Positions 53,316 through 62,858 of a DNA stretch of 64,000 bases are shown one piece after another; the first letter of the stretch is position 1, and the number at the start of each line of letters is the position of its first letter. The notes below the pieces were generated by a model. It saw only the letters and a program-made list of their open reading frames with translations. It was not told where the DNA came from and made no database searches. This DNA comes from Cytophagales bacterium (GTDB lineage: Bacteria; Bacteroidota; Bacteroidia; Cytophagales; Bernardetiaceae). The translations under genes and the position numbers were made by a program. Location of the stretch: positions 1-64,000 of the forward strand of contig JAAFJX010000006.1 of assembly GCA_013299045.1 (NCBI GenBank), read 5' to 3'.

Positions 53316-54407
53316 ATGACAGACTTAGAAAAACTTGTTGTTCAATTAAAAGAAGAAAACATACGTCTTTGGGCTGAAATCAAGGCTAAAGATGAGCATA
53401 TTTCTATGTTTGAGCAGCAGCTAGATGCGCAAGCTCTTGTTTTTGAGCAGGTTTACATTTTGAATGAGCAGCTAGAACTCCAAAAGAAGCAGTTGCAAGA
53501 GCAAAGCTACCAACTGCAAGAAATGAACGATGAAATCGTTACACAAAACGAGGAGATTCAACAGCAAAGTGAGGAAATCTTAACCCAACGGGACGCGCTT
53601 GCCGAAACTCTTGAGCAGCTTAATATACGCAATTTGGACGTTACGGCCAGTATCATGTATGCCAAACGCATACAAACAGCCATATTCCCTTCTTCCGAGC
53701 AACTCCAAAAACTCCTCCCCGAGTCTTTTATTTTTCTAAAACCAAGGGATATAGTCAGCGGAGATTTTTATTGGTTCACGTCGCTCAATGCCAACCAAGT
53801 TTTTTTAGCAGTTTGCGATTGCACAGGGCATGGTGTTCCTGGTGCTTTTATGAGTCTTTTAGGCTATGAAATTCTGGAAAGGATATTTTATAATAAACTT
53901 GCCAGCGACCCTGCCGAAGTGCTCAAAGCAATGAATGAGTCCTTGCATAGTTTGCTCATCAATACCAACAATACCATTCAGGACGGCATGGACGTAGCAG
54001 CGGTTATCATTGACTTTGAAACTAAGGTATTGCGCTATGCCGGTGCTATGAATCCACTTTATTATGTTCAGGACAACCTGCTCAACGTCATCAAAGGCGA
54101 TAAACAACCGATAGGTGGCTCTTTTAAGGGCAATACAGAGCGGCAATTTGTTACACACGAAGTAACGCTTAGTAAAAAGACAAGCTTTTATCTCTGCTCG
54201 GACGGCTACCAAGACCAGTTTGGCGGCCCTCATGCACGTAAGTTTATGACCAAGAATCTGCGTGCGCTTTTCGGTCAGATTCATACGCTACCTATGCCTG
54301 AGCAAAGGGAAGTTTTGAAAGAAACACTCAAAAGCTGGCAGGGCAGTACGAAGCAAACTGACGATATTTGCATAGTGGGTTTTGAGATTCAGGCGCTCCT
54401 CTCATAA
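53316..54407 (+). CDS. SpoIIE-family protein phosphatase with N-terminal coiled coil
   Basis: The ATG at 53316 gives 363 residues; a GTG at 53277 would add 13. Residues 1-115 form a Gln/Glu-rich coiled coil (IRLWAEIKAKDEHISMF through QNEEIQQQSEEIL). The rest is a PPM domain with FLKPRDIVSGDFYWF and DCTGHGVPGAFMSLL, very like the other SpoIIE protein in this cluster (FMKPRDIVSGDFY, CDCTGHGVPGAIMSM). It has no membrane part and is probably cytosolic. It is divergent from patatin, with 183 bases between starts. Confidence 0.93.
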   Translation: MTDLEKLVVQLKEENIRLWAEIKAKDEHISMFEQQLDAQALVFEQVYILNEQLELQKKQLQEQSYQLQEMNDEIVTQNEEIQQQSEEILTQRDALAETLEQLNIRNLDVTASIMYAKRIQTAIFPSSEQLQKLLPESFIFLKPRDIVSGDFYWFTSLNANQVFLAVCDCTGHGVPGAFMSLLGYEILERIFYNKLASDPAEVLKAMNESLHSLLINTNNTIQDGMDVAAVIIDFETKVLRYAGAMNPLYYVQDNLLNVIKGDKQPIGGSFKGNTERQFVTHEVTLSKKTSFYLCSDGYQDQFGGPHARKFMTKNLRALFGQIHTLPMPEQREVLKETLKSWQGSTKQTDDICIVGFEIQALLS

Positions 54408-54465
54408 TAACAAAGAGAACTCACCTTGCGGTAAGCCCTCTTCGTAATGCCTCTAGAACCTATGG

Positions 54466-54825
54466 TTATTGACGACGATAGAGCGTCCAGCCATCTCCCG
54501 TGCCACCGATTTGATTCACTTTAATTTTGTCACCAGAGCGGTAGTAGTCAATGGTATAGCGATTGCCAACACCATCACGAACTGTGTAAATAAAGCCACC
54601 ATCGGAAGAGTCTTCGAGGTCAGTATAGTCTTCAATCTCAAAAGTATTCCATTCATTGTTTGCAGAAAATGATACTTTTGTTACGCGACTATTGTCATTT
54701 GTGCAAGTGAGCATAACGTTGAAGTCATCACCATCATACACGAAATACTTCTGTGCAAAAGCCGTAGAAGACTGCAACACAACGAGCGCCAAGCCAATGA
54801 TAGAGGCAAACACAAACTTTTTCAT
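54466..54825 (-). CDS. Small secreted protein, unknown function
   Basis: This 119-residue protein has a signal peptide (FASIIGLALVVLQSSTAFA, then Q). The mature part is rich in Asp, Tyr, Thr and Gly, has two cysteine-poor beta-type stretches and ends GGTGDGWTLYRRQ. No family is recognised. It is convergent with the second SpoIIE gene, with 58 bases between stops. A symmetric AAACAGCAA dyad lies upstream. Confidence 0.75.
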   Translation of the reverse strand: MKKFVFASIIGLALVVLQSSTAFAQKYFVYDGDDFNVMLTCTNDNSRVTKVSFSANNEWNTFEIEDYTDLEDSSDGGFIYTVRDGVGNRYTIDYYRSGDKIKVNQIGGTGDGWTLYRRQ

Positions 54826-55178
54826 CTGATTTTGTAGGGGTTAAAATGATAACAATTCTTTTTTTAAGATGTAAAAACAGCAACTTGCTGTTTCTAAAAA
54901 AATAAACGGCAGACTATTTAATTTGTTACACTAAATTTCATTTGGGCTTTTGCAGAAGATAAAAAAAGGCACAAAAAACGCGAATTTAAGCCCAGAACAG
55001 TGTTTTTGAGTTATGTTAATGATTTCTTATTGAATTGCAAACGAGGTTTTAAGAAATTAAACGGGCATTTTTAGGCTGCAAAAGGGCATCATGCTCTATC
55101 ACGAATATGCTTTGGTGCATATCGCTTTTATTTTATGGCACGAGAAAACTTCCTACGCCTCAGCGCTAAAATTACCTA
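54826..55178. other. Intergenic region holding one palindrome
   Basis: The only structure is a 19-base palindrome (54875-54893, AAACAGCAA-C-TTGCTGTTT) 50 bases before the start of the small secreted protein gene. It could be an operator or a hairpin in its leader. The remainder is AT-rich with no coding frame or RNA gene seen. Confidence 0.5.
54875..54893 (-). promoter_or_regulatory. Possible operator or leader hairpin of the small secreted protein gene
   Basis: It is a perfect 9-1-9 palindrome, AAACAGCAA-C-TTGCTGTTT, 50 bases upstream of the minus-strand start. The tight spacing fits a dimeric regulator better than an RNA loop. Confidence 0.35.
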
Positions 55179-55385
55179 TTATCTTTTTTCTTGATTGGCC
55201 TCTACCTTTGGTTTTTCGGGCGGGAGCAGAAACCGAATAGCAGCCAAGCCCCCCGCCATGGAAAGCAAAAAAAGCACTGCCAGTTTCTTGACGTAATCAT
55301 AGTCATAAATGTAATAGGCTATATGCCCCAGAACGAGCAAAATAGACAGAACAAGGCGAAGAATATTTTTGGTGGAAGGAGACAT
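55179..55385 (-). CDS. Small two-helix membrane protein
   Basis: The ATG at 55385 gives 68 residues; a further 31-codon extension to 55478 adds a second signal-like segment and is less likely. Two membrane helices (LRLVLSILLVLGHIAYYIYD and LAVLFLLSMAGGLAAIRFLL) are separated by DYDYVKK, with a basic tail (KPKVEANQEKR). I recognise no family. The tight hydrophobic pattern and normal codon use support a real gene, but it is short. Confidence 0.6.
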   Translation of the reverse strand: MSPSTKNILRLVLSILLVLGHIAYYIYDYDYVKKLAVLFLLSMAGGLAAIRFLLPPEKPKVEANQEKR

Positions 55386-55627
55386 AGCAAACAAATGGTT
55401 AAGCAAAAGAACGAAGACAAAGACAAGAAAGATGTAACGCATCGGTCGCTTATAACAAAGCAAAAAAACATTTCTCATATTTTTATGCCGTCTTTCCTCT
55501 GTGCTTTTGCGTCTTTATGCGCTATGCACTTGAAAAGCACCATGATAGATTACTCTGCCATACACCATGCAAAAAATTAATACAAAATAATCAGCAAGGG
55601 CTTTCATCTATTTTGACTCGCCGGCGT

Positions 55628-55810
55628 TTAATATTCTTCAGGAAGCACAAAGGCTAAAAAAACATAAATGCCTATTACCGTGCCAAAACTGACAGGTGCA
55701 AAGGCAATAAAAGCCAAACGAACGAAGTTTCTACTCCAGCCAAAATGGTCTGCAATGCCGCTACATACACCCAAAGCAAATTTATTGTATCTTGAACGCA
55801 TTAATTTCAT
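55628..55810 (-). CDS. PspC domain protein
   Basis: This 60-residue protein is almost entirely a PspC domain: KFALGVCSGIADHFGWSRNF and VRLAFIAFAPVSFGTVIGIY are typical, followed by FLAFVLPEEY. One or two helices anchor it in the inner membrane. PspC proteins sense or stabilise the envelope under stress, often with PspA. No pspA or pspB lies nearby, so it is a stand-alone copy as is common in Bacteroidota. Confidence 0.9.
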   Translation of the reverse strand: MKLMRSRYNKFALGVCSGIADHFGWSRNFVRLAFIAFAPVSFGTVIGIYVFLAFVLPEEY

Positions 55811-55978
55811 AACAGTCTGGTTTTCTTTATTTTGAAAATATTTAGAAAAATACTTTTGTTTTCTTTTGGCATCTGGTTTACGTAATAGCTTAAAAAGAGT
55901 TGCACAAAACTACCAAAAAATTGTGTTTTACAACAAAATGATGGAATAAAGAAAGGCTTTAGTGTTTGATTTTATATC

Positions 55979-57190
55979 TTAGATGGGCATCAATAAAGAG
56001 CTATCCCCAAAACTCAAAAATCTGTAATCGTTTTGCATGGCAGCATCATATACCATGCGCCAATCTTTGCCAATAAAAGCAGCTACGAGCAAGACAAGCG
56101 TAGTGCTGGGCAAGTGAAAATTTGTGATAAGGGCCTTGCAAACCTGAAAACGATAAGAAGGGAAAATGAATATTTCAGTTTCGCCAACCAAAACATCAGT
56201 TTTGAGTGTATCCATACGCTTGAGAACCGCCTCAAAGGCTTGTTGTGTTGTCGCGGTTTTTGTGGTTTGATAGGCTTGCAATTTTTCTACAAAAAATGGC
56301 GCACTGGGGTTCTCGCACAGATTATTACCGTACCAAAACAAGCTCTCAAGAGTACGCATGGCGGTTGTGCCTACGGCCAAAACTCTTTTTCCACCCAAAA
56401 GACGTTCTAAGTTACTCCGATAAACAACAATCTGTTCGGAGTGCATGGCGTGGTCGGGCAAATAGCTCGCTTTGAGTGGCTGAAAAGTGCCTGCGGATAC
56501 GTGTAGGGTGAGAAAGTCTGTCGTAATATTCTTTTTTTGAAAATTCTGCAAAACACGCTCTGTAAAATGTAGGCCAGCAGTTGGTGCTGCAACAGCGCCA
56601 GCATGACGGTTATAAACAGTTTGATATTGGGTATTGTCATGTTCATTGGCAGCACGTTTAATATAAGGAGGCAGAGGCATAGCCCCTAAGGCCGCCAAAA
56701 CATCTGACCAAATTTGCCCTCCTTCCCATTCAAAGCGAACGGTCTGCTCTTCTCGCTGTTCAATTTTTGCTTTGAGCAAGCCTATCGGGAGTCTAGCAAT
56801 CAATATTTCCTCATCTTTCCATTTTTTTAAGTTGCCTACCATGCAGTTCCATACGCAATATCTTTCGCTAGTCATTGCTTTTTCTAGAAGAGACGATGGT
56901 TCTAAGGGGTTTAGCAACAAGATTTCTATGAGCGCGCCTTCCTGGCCAGTTGGCCCTCTTCTGAAAAAAAGCCTTGCAGGAATAACCTTCGTATCATTAA
57001 AAAATACGGTATAATCGCTGTTCAAATAATCACTTACTGCCCTAAACTGACTGTGCTGCACCTGCCCCTGCCTATAGACCAGTAATTTGGCCGCATCGCG
57101 TTCATTCAGGGGGGTTTGTGCTATGCGTTCTGGTGGCAAATCGTAATGATAATCACTCAGTTTTATTTCTTCAAAAGGACGCTTGCTCAT
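55979..57190 (-). CDS. queA: S-adenosylmethionine:tRNA ribosyltransferase-isomerase
   Basis: The ATG at 57190 gives 403 residues and a start SKRPFEEIKLSDYHYDLPPE, which is the QueA N-terminus (DY-YDLP-E). It transfers ribose from SAM to preQ1 on tRNA, making epoxyqueuosine. It has LYRQG-like LLVYRQGQVQHSQF, FFNDTKVIPARL, APTAGLHFT, LHVSAGTFQPL and SLFWYGNNL signatures. The length is longer than the usual 340-360 because of an insertion after SLLEKAMTSE. No other queuosine gene is beside it. Confidence 0.94.
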   Translation of the reverse strand: MSKRPFEEIKLSDYHYDLPPERIAQTPLNERDAAKLLVYRQGQVQHSQFRAVSDYLNSDYTVFFNDTKVIPARLFFRRGPTGQEGALIEILLLNPLEPSSLLEKAMTSERYCVWNCMVGNLKKWKDEEILIARLPIGLLKAKIEQREEQTVRFEWEGGQIWSDVLAALGAMPLPPYIKRAANEHDNTQYQTVYNRHAGAVAAPTAGLHFTERVLQNFQKKNITTDFLTLHVSAGTFQPLKASYLPDHAMHSEQIVVYRSNLERLLGGKRVLAVGTTAMRTLESLFWYGNNLCENPSAPFFVEKLQAYQTTKTATTQQAFEAVLKRMDTLKTDVLVGETEIFIFPSYRFQVCKALITNFHLPSTTLVLLVAAFIGKDWRMVYDAAMQNDYRFLSFGDSSLLMPI

Positions 57191-57432
57191 TTGATTACAT
57201 TGGGCAAATTCAAAAAAACTAGAAACAATCAACTTGGCATTTGGCCACAAAAATACACATTATTTTTCTCAAAAGGATTGAAACAAAAGGAAAATTGGCC
57301 GAGTGGTTAATTTTATCAAAAAATATACTCATCAAAAATTACTTTGTTTTTTAACCTATTTTTTTGAAAATAAACTATTTTTTGAATTTTTGCGTTCAAA
57401 TACAAAGTCATATTCAAAAAAAAAATACAAAA

Positions 57433-59616
57433 ATGGCAAAATTACGTTTTGCTGCTTTACAAGCGGCGCAAAGCAGACAACCCAAACGCGTGAACGTTCC
57501 GTCTGCAAAAATCTCAGAATTCTACGGCTCACACGTCTTTTATTTAGAAACCGCTCAAGCCTATCTCTCCTCTACCGACTTCAAGCGCCTGAGCGCGTGC
57601 ATAGAGCGCGGCGAACGTATTGATACTGACTTAGCCGACTCGGTGGCCTCAGCCATGAAAACATGGGCTGTAGAGCGCGGTGCAACCCACTTTACGCACT
57701 GGTTTCAGCCACTACGCGGCACAACCGCCGAAAAGCACGACTCTTTTTTTGAGTTAAACAGCAAAGGACAGGCCATAGAAAAATTCAAAGGTGGAGAGTT
57801 GATTAAGCAAGAGCCAGACGCTTCCTCCTTTCCTAGTGGCGGCCTTCGCAATACTTTTGAAGCGCGCGGTTATACGGCTTGGGATTCTAGCTCTCCTGCT
57901 TTTATACACGAAGCAGGTAGCATCAAAACGCTTTGTGTACCGTCTATTTTTGTGTCTTATACAGGTGTCGCTTTGGATTACAAAACCCCACTCCTGAAGT
58001 CCTTAGATTTGCTCAACAAAGCCGCAACCGCCGTTTGTCAATATTTTGACAAAGACGTAACCAAGGTAACCGCCACGCTCGGCATTGAGCAAGAGTACTT
58101 CCTCATAGATAAAGCCTTAGCCACTGCCAGACCAGACCTTGTACTCTGCGGACGTACCATTTTTGGTCATTCACCCGCCCGCGGCCAGCAGCTCTCAGAC
58201 CATTATTTTGGTTCTATTCCCTTGCGCGTCAAAAGCTTTATGCAAGAGTTTGAAAACGAAGCGCTTAAACTCGGTATTCCTGTACGCACCCGCCACAACG
58301 AGGTAGCGCCAAGCCAATATGAGTGCGCCCCAGCCTTTGAAGAGGTAAACTTGGCCGTAGACCACAACTCCTTGCTCATGGATATTATGAACAGCGTGGC
58401 TGATGCGCATGACTTTAGAGTTCTTTTCCACGAAAAACCCTTTGCAGGCATCAACGGAAGCGGTAAACACAACAATTGGTCTTTGCAAACCAACACGGGT
58501 AGGAACTTACTGGCTCCTAGCAGCAAACCCAAAGAAAACTTACAGTTCTTGGTCTTTTTTGTAAACGTCGTCAAGGCTGTTCATAGCTACGCTGATTTGC
58601 TCCGTGCCAGCATTGCCTCTGCTTCAAACGATTTCCGTTTGGGTGGCCACGAAGCTCCGCCAGCTATCATGTCCGTATTCATTGGCACTCAGCTTTCTAG
58701 CGTTCTTGACGAGTTAGAAAAAAATGCGACTGTGAACATAGGCAAGGGCGAAAATATGTATATGAAACTCGGCATAGACAAAGTGCCACCTATTTTGTTG
58801 GATAATACCGACCGCAACCGTACTTCACCATTCGCTTTCACGGGTAATAAATTTGAGTTCAGGGCAGTAGGTTCTTCGGCCAATAGCGCCAACCCTATGA
58901 TGATTCTGAACTGCATTGTGGCCAACCAACTCATGGAATTCCATAAGGAAGTAGAAAGCCGCTCAAAAGACGGCCAAAAGCGCGAATTGGTGCTTATTGA
59001 TGTGCTGCGCGAATATATACGCACCTCTAAATCCATTCGTTTTGAGGGCGACGGCTATAGCGACGAATGGGCAAAAGAAGCTCAAAAACGCGGCCTCAAA
59101 AACATCAAGAACTCAGTTCATGCGCTTGAGGTTTATAGCCGCCCAGAAATCAAACAACTGTTTAGCAAACTCGGTATTTTCTCGGAGGCAGAACAAGATG
59201 CGCGTCAAGAAATTGAGTACGATAAGTACGTTTTACAGGTGCAAATAGAATCCCGCCTTATCAACGATTTGGCACAGAGCCACGTTGTACCAGCAGCCTT
59301 GGCTTATCAGAATCGTTTGGCCGAGAATATTAAACTCCTGCGCGAACTGGGCTTGGATAAAGAGGCCAAAGAGCGTATGGAACTATTACAAGTGGTTTCT
59401 ACGCATATCAGCACTGTACTCAAAAACTCTAGCGATATGCTAGAAGCGCGCAAAAAAGCCAACGTGCTAGACACCAAAAATGCAGCATTGGCCTACTGCG
59501 ACAAGGTAAAACCTTACTTCGAAAAAATACGCAAGAGTGTGGACGAACTAGAACTCCTGATTGATGACGAACTTTGGACACTGCCCAAATACCGCGAATT
59601 ACTGTTTATAAAATAA
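57433..59616 (+). CDS. glnN: Type III glutamine synthetase
   Basis: The ATG at 57433 gives 727 residues, the usual GSIII size; a longer frame to 57364 adds an unlike start. It makes glutamine from glutamate, ammonia and ATP in the cytoplasm. Motifs are PRNTFEARGY-like LRNTFEARGYTAWD, IEQEYFLI (metal and glutamate site), GRTIFGHSPARGQQLSD, NEVAPSQYECAPAFEE and GINGSGKHNNWSLQTNTG. GSIII forms large dodecamers and is common in Bacteroidota. It appears monocistronic, with a strong terminator after it. Confidence 0.97.
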   Translation: MAKLRFAALQAAQSRQPKRVNVPSAKISEFYGSHVFYLETAQAYLSSTDFKRLSACIERGERIDTDLADSVASAMKTWAVERGATHFTHWFQPLRGTTAEKHDSFFELNSKGQAIEKFKGGELIKQEPDASSFPSGGLRNTFEARGYTAWDSSSPAFIHEAGSIKTLCVPSIFVSYTGVALDYKTPLLKSLDLLNKAATAVCQYFDKDVTKVTATLGIEQEYFLIDKALATARPDLVLCGRTIFGHSPARGQQLSDHYFGSIPLRVKSFMQEFENEALKLGIPVRTRHNEVAPSQYECAPAFEEVNLAVDHNSLLMDIMNSVADAHDFRVLFHEKPFAGINGSGKHNNWSLQTNTGRNLLAPSSKPKENLQFLVFFVNVVKAVHSYADLLRASIASASNDFRLGGHEAPPAIMSVFIGTQLSSVLDELEKNATVNIGKGENMYMKLGIDKVPPILLDNTDRNRTSPFAFTGNKFEFRAVGSSANSANPMMILNCIVANQLMEFHKEVESRSKDGQKRELVLIDVLREYIRTSKSIRFEGDGYSDEWAKEAQKRGLKNIKNSVHALEVYSRPEIKQLFSKLGIFSEAEQDARQEIEYDKYVLQVQIESRLINDLAQSHVVPAALAYQNRLAENIKLLRELGLDKEAKERMELLQVVSTHISTVLKNSSDMLEARKKANVLDTKNAALAYCDKVKPYFEKIRKSVDELELLIDDELWTLPKYRELLFIK

Positions 59617-59638
59617 GGCTGATACAAATTTTCATTAA

Positions 59639-59674
59639 AAACCTTACAAGATTATTCAAATTCTTGTAAGGTTT
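59639..59674 (+). terminator. Intrinsic terminator of glnN
   Basis: The perfect 13-bp stem AAACCTTACAAGA (59639-59651) pairs with 59662-59674, with a T-rich tail, 22 bases after the stop. Confidence 0.85.
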
Positions 59675-59729
59675 TGTGTATTGAATAAGTATATTGCAAG
59701 CCATAATAATGCTCTAAAAATACTTGATT

Positions 59730-62633
59730 ATGCGCAGTGTGATTCTGATTTCTATTTTACTCTTTTTGAGCACTTTGGTACAAGCCCAAACCTGGCAACA
59801 ACTGGATAGCCTAGGACAAGCGCTAACCAAACAGCAGAAGTTCCAAGAAGCAGACTCTGTTTTGCAAATTGCCCTCAAGAAAGTGGAGGCGCAGTACGGC
59901 AAGGATGTAAGTTACGCGAGTGTACTTATGAATCTGGGTTTTGTATTTTATCACTCTGGACTCCACAAAAAAGTTGAGCCGCTCTGGCTTGAGGCCAAGC
60001 AAATCAGAGAAAAATATTTGACCAAAAAACATTCCGAGTATATTAAGTCTTGCAATAGTTTAGCTGGGCTTTATCACGTACAGGGTCTCTATGAAAAGGC
60101 TGAAGTTTTATATACAGAAGCAAAAAATATTGTAGAAGAGATATTTAACAAAAAGCATGAACTCTACATCAGCTCATGTAGCAATCTTGCTATATTATAT
60201 AATCATCAAGGTTTTTATGCAAAGGCAGAAATACATTATAAAGAAGCCTTACAGATAGCTGAATCGCTTTTAGGCAAAAAGCACGCAATGTATGCAGCCA
60301 TTTGCAATAGCTTAGCAATTTGCTATTATGAGCAAGGGTTTTATGACCAGGCAGAATTGCTCTACATAGAATCCAAAAATGCTAGAGAAGACATTTTTAG
60401 CAAGAAACATATCAATTACATTAGCTCGTGTAGTAATCTTGCCGTACTATATCAAGAACAAGGGCTTTATCATAAGGCAGAACCTCTTTTTTTAGAGTCC
60501 AAAGCGCTTACTGAAGAAATTTTAGGCAAAAAGCACCCCGCCTATGCAAGTGTGTGCAATAACTTAGCCGTTTCATACCAAGAACAAGGTTTTTATGACA
60601 AAGCTGAGCCGCTTTATTTGAATACAAAAACACTAAATGAAGAAAATTGGGGTAAAAAACACCCTGAATATGCGTCTGTCTGTACTAACCTAGCAAATTT
60701 ATATGGAAGGCTTGGTATTTATGAGAAAGCAGAACCTCTTTTCTTAGAGGCCAAAGCCATAGAAGAAGAAGTTTTAGGCAAAGAACACCCTGCATACGCT
60801 GTTGATTGTTCTAATTTGGCAAATCTATACAAGAATCAGCAACTTTATGATAAGGCAGAATCTCTACTTTTAGAGTCCATAAGAATACATGAAACTATCT
60901 TTGGAAAAAACCACCCCGATTATGCGAATACATCTAATCATTTAGGCCGCTTATACCATCAACAAGGCTTGTATGATAAAGCTGAGCCAATTTTTCTTGA
61001 TGTAGTGGCCAATAAACGCAACCAAATTCAGGTTCTGTTGCCTTCTTTTTCAGAAAAAGAGAAGTATGCCTACTGGCAATCTATTCTCTGTTATTTTGAG
61101 AGCTTTACACAATTTTGCGAAAGTTATGGTAATCAAAAACCCGCCATCATGGCTGACCTCTATGACCAAACTATCTTCACCAAAGGCATTATTTTCTCCT
61201 CTACCCAAAAAATGAAAAATGCCATTCTAAGCAGCGGAGATACTCTTCTAGTCAATCAATACAACAACTGGAAGCAGCAGCGCGAAACCTACACCAAGCT
61301 CTATCAACTGCCCTTAGAAGAACAAAAAATGCAAAATTTGGACTTGGACGACATGAAAAACCAAATCAATGATTTGGAAAGAGACCTTTCTAAAAAGTCC
61401 GCCCTTTTTGGTCAGAACGTGCAAACAAAATCTTACAAATGGCAGGAAGTAAAAACCAAATTAGCTAAAAATGAAGTGGTTATAGAAATCATCAAGTCAG
61501 ATTCTGCCTACATTGCCCTCTTCCTGACGGCTCAAACAGAAAACTATCCTGCTTTTTATCTCTTCAAAAATGCCCAAGAACTTGAAGACAAATTCTTGAA
61601 ATATTACAAAAACTGCATTGAGTTCAAAATTGAAGATACGGTTTCCTACAACGCCTTCTGGAAGCCCATAGCCGATAAGTTATTGACTTTGAACAAAAAA
61701 GGCTTCAAAAAAATCTATTTGTCGCCAGATGGTGTTTTTCATCAACTCAGCCTGAATACCCTCAAAAATACTAAAACAGGCAAATTTCTTTTAGACGAAG
61801 CCAATATTCAACTCATTGGCAGCAGCCGCGACTTGATTGAACTGAATAAAAAAAGCCGCGATTTGAGCCAAAACTACGAGAATTATCAGGCGCATTTGCT
61901 CGGCTACCCCATTTATGGGACTGAAAATAGCGAACCTATGAAGAACCGCGACCGTGCAGCAGGTTTTTCAGGTGTGCAGTCCGCTGTGGGTGTGGCGGGT
62001 TCGGTTTCCTTGCTGCCCGGAACAAAAAAGGAAGTGGAAAACGTGTTTGGTTTGTTCAATCAAAAAAAGCTGAAAGTAAACTTGCTTTTGGCCGAAAACG
62101 CCACCGAAGAAGCCCTTAAAAACCTCAAAAGCCCCACCATTTTGCACGTGGCCACGCATGGTTTCTTCATTCCCGAAATCACGGATTCTGAAGTGCAAGA
62201 TATGCAAACAGCCATGAACAGAAATCTTTTGAAAAACCCTTTTATGCGCTCTGGCCTTTTGCTGGCTGGCTGCCAAAAACCCAACCCAGAAGGCGAAGAC
62301 GGCATTTTAACAGCCGAAGAAGTGATGAATTTGACGTTGGACAATACGGAACTCGTCGTGATGTCCGCTTGCGAAACAGGCTTAGGCGATATACAGGCGG
62401 GTGAGGGCGTTTTTGGTTTGCAACGCGCTTTTCAGCAAGCGGGTGCAAAGTCCGTACTGATGAGCCTCTGGAAGGTAGATGATGAGGCTACCCAAACCCT
62501 GATGACCGAATTTTACACAGCCCTACTCAAAGGCCAAAGCAAGCGCCAAGCCTTCAAAACAGCCCAAATGAACCTCAAAAAACGCTTCCCAGAGCCATAT
62601 TACTGGGGCGCTTTTGTGATGGTGGGGGAATAA
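59730..62633 (+). CDS. Exported TPR-repeat CHAT-domain protease-like protein
   Basis: The ATG at 59730 gives 967 residues; a TTG two codons earlier is possible. It has a signal peptide (SVILISILLFLSTLVQA, then Q). About nine TPR-like repeats of 42 residues (YEKAEPLFLEAKAIEEEVLG and similar) fill residues 35-425. A helical linker and a CHAT domain (caspase-like) follow, with catalytic His in HVATHGFF (H810) and Cys in MSACETG (C881), then YYWGAFVMVGE at the end. CHAT proteases cleave or regulate partner proteins, and the TPRs probably bind them. No obvious toxin, gasdermin or Cas partner lies beside it. Confidence 0.92.
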   Translation: MRSVILISILLFLSTLVQAQTWQQLDSLGQALTKQQKFQEADSVLQIALKKVEAQYGKDVSYASVLMNLGFVFYHSGLHKKVEPLWLEAKQIREKYLTKKHSEYIKSCNSLAGLYHVQGLYEKAEVLYTEAKNIVEEIFNKKHELYISSCSNLAILYNHQGFYAKAEIHYKEALQIAESLLGKKHAMYAAICNSLAICYYEQGFYDQAELLYIESKNAREDIFSKKHINYISSCSNLAVLYQEQGLYHKAEPLFLESKALTEEILGKKHPAYASVCNNLAVSYQEQGFYDKAEPLYLNTKTLNEENWGKKHPEYASVCTNLANLYGRLGIYEKAEPLFLEAKAIEEEVLGKEHPAYAVDCSNLANLYKNQQLYDKAESLLLESIRIHETIFGKNHPDYANTSNHLGRLYHQQGLYDKAEPIFLDVVANKRNQIQVLLPSFSEKEKYAYWQSILCYFESFTQFCESYGNQKPAIMADLYDQTIFTKGIIFSSTQKMKNAILSSGDTLLVNQYNNWKQQRETYTKLYQLPLEEQKMQNLDLDDMKNQINDLERDLSKKSALFGQNVQTKSYKWQEVKTKLAKNEVVIEIIKSDSAYIALFLTAQTENYPAFYLFKNAQELEDKFLKYYKNCIEFKIEDTVSYNAFWKPIADKLLTLNKKGFKKIYLSPDGVFHQLSLNTLKNTKTGKFLLDEANIQLIGSSRDLIELNKKSRDLSQNYENYQAHLLGYPIYGTENSEPMKNRDRAAGFSGVQSAVGVAGSVSLLPGTKKEVENVFGLFNQKKLKVNLLLAENATEEALKNLKSPTILHVATHGFFIPEITDSEVQDMQTAMNRNLLKNPFMRSGLLLAGCQKPNPEGEDGILTAEEVMNLTLDNTELVVMSACETGLGDIQAGEGVFGLQRAFQQAGAKSVLMSLWKVDDEATQTLMTEFYTALLKGQSKRQAFKTAQMNLKKRFPEPYYWGAFVMVGE

Positions 62634-62858
62634 CTGACAATAAACAGTACATTTCTTAAAATACGAGCAACTTGTTTTTCTTTACGACTTTGCGTAAAAC
62701 TATTTGATTGGCTTTGTGGTATGGCAAATCTACACACCGATAAGATTGACTACTTGCTTAAAGATACACCCATTTTATTCACAACTTTTTCATAGCCTTG
62801 TGTAAATACCATAATTTTACCATATTGCGGACTATACCAAGCATAGCAATATTGAATT

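Noticed and set aside
57295-57310. A GGCCGAGTGGTT stretch resembling a tRNA D-arm
   Set aside because: No matching acceptor, anticodon or T-arm nearby. It is a chance match upstream of glnN.
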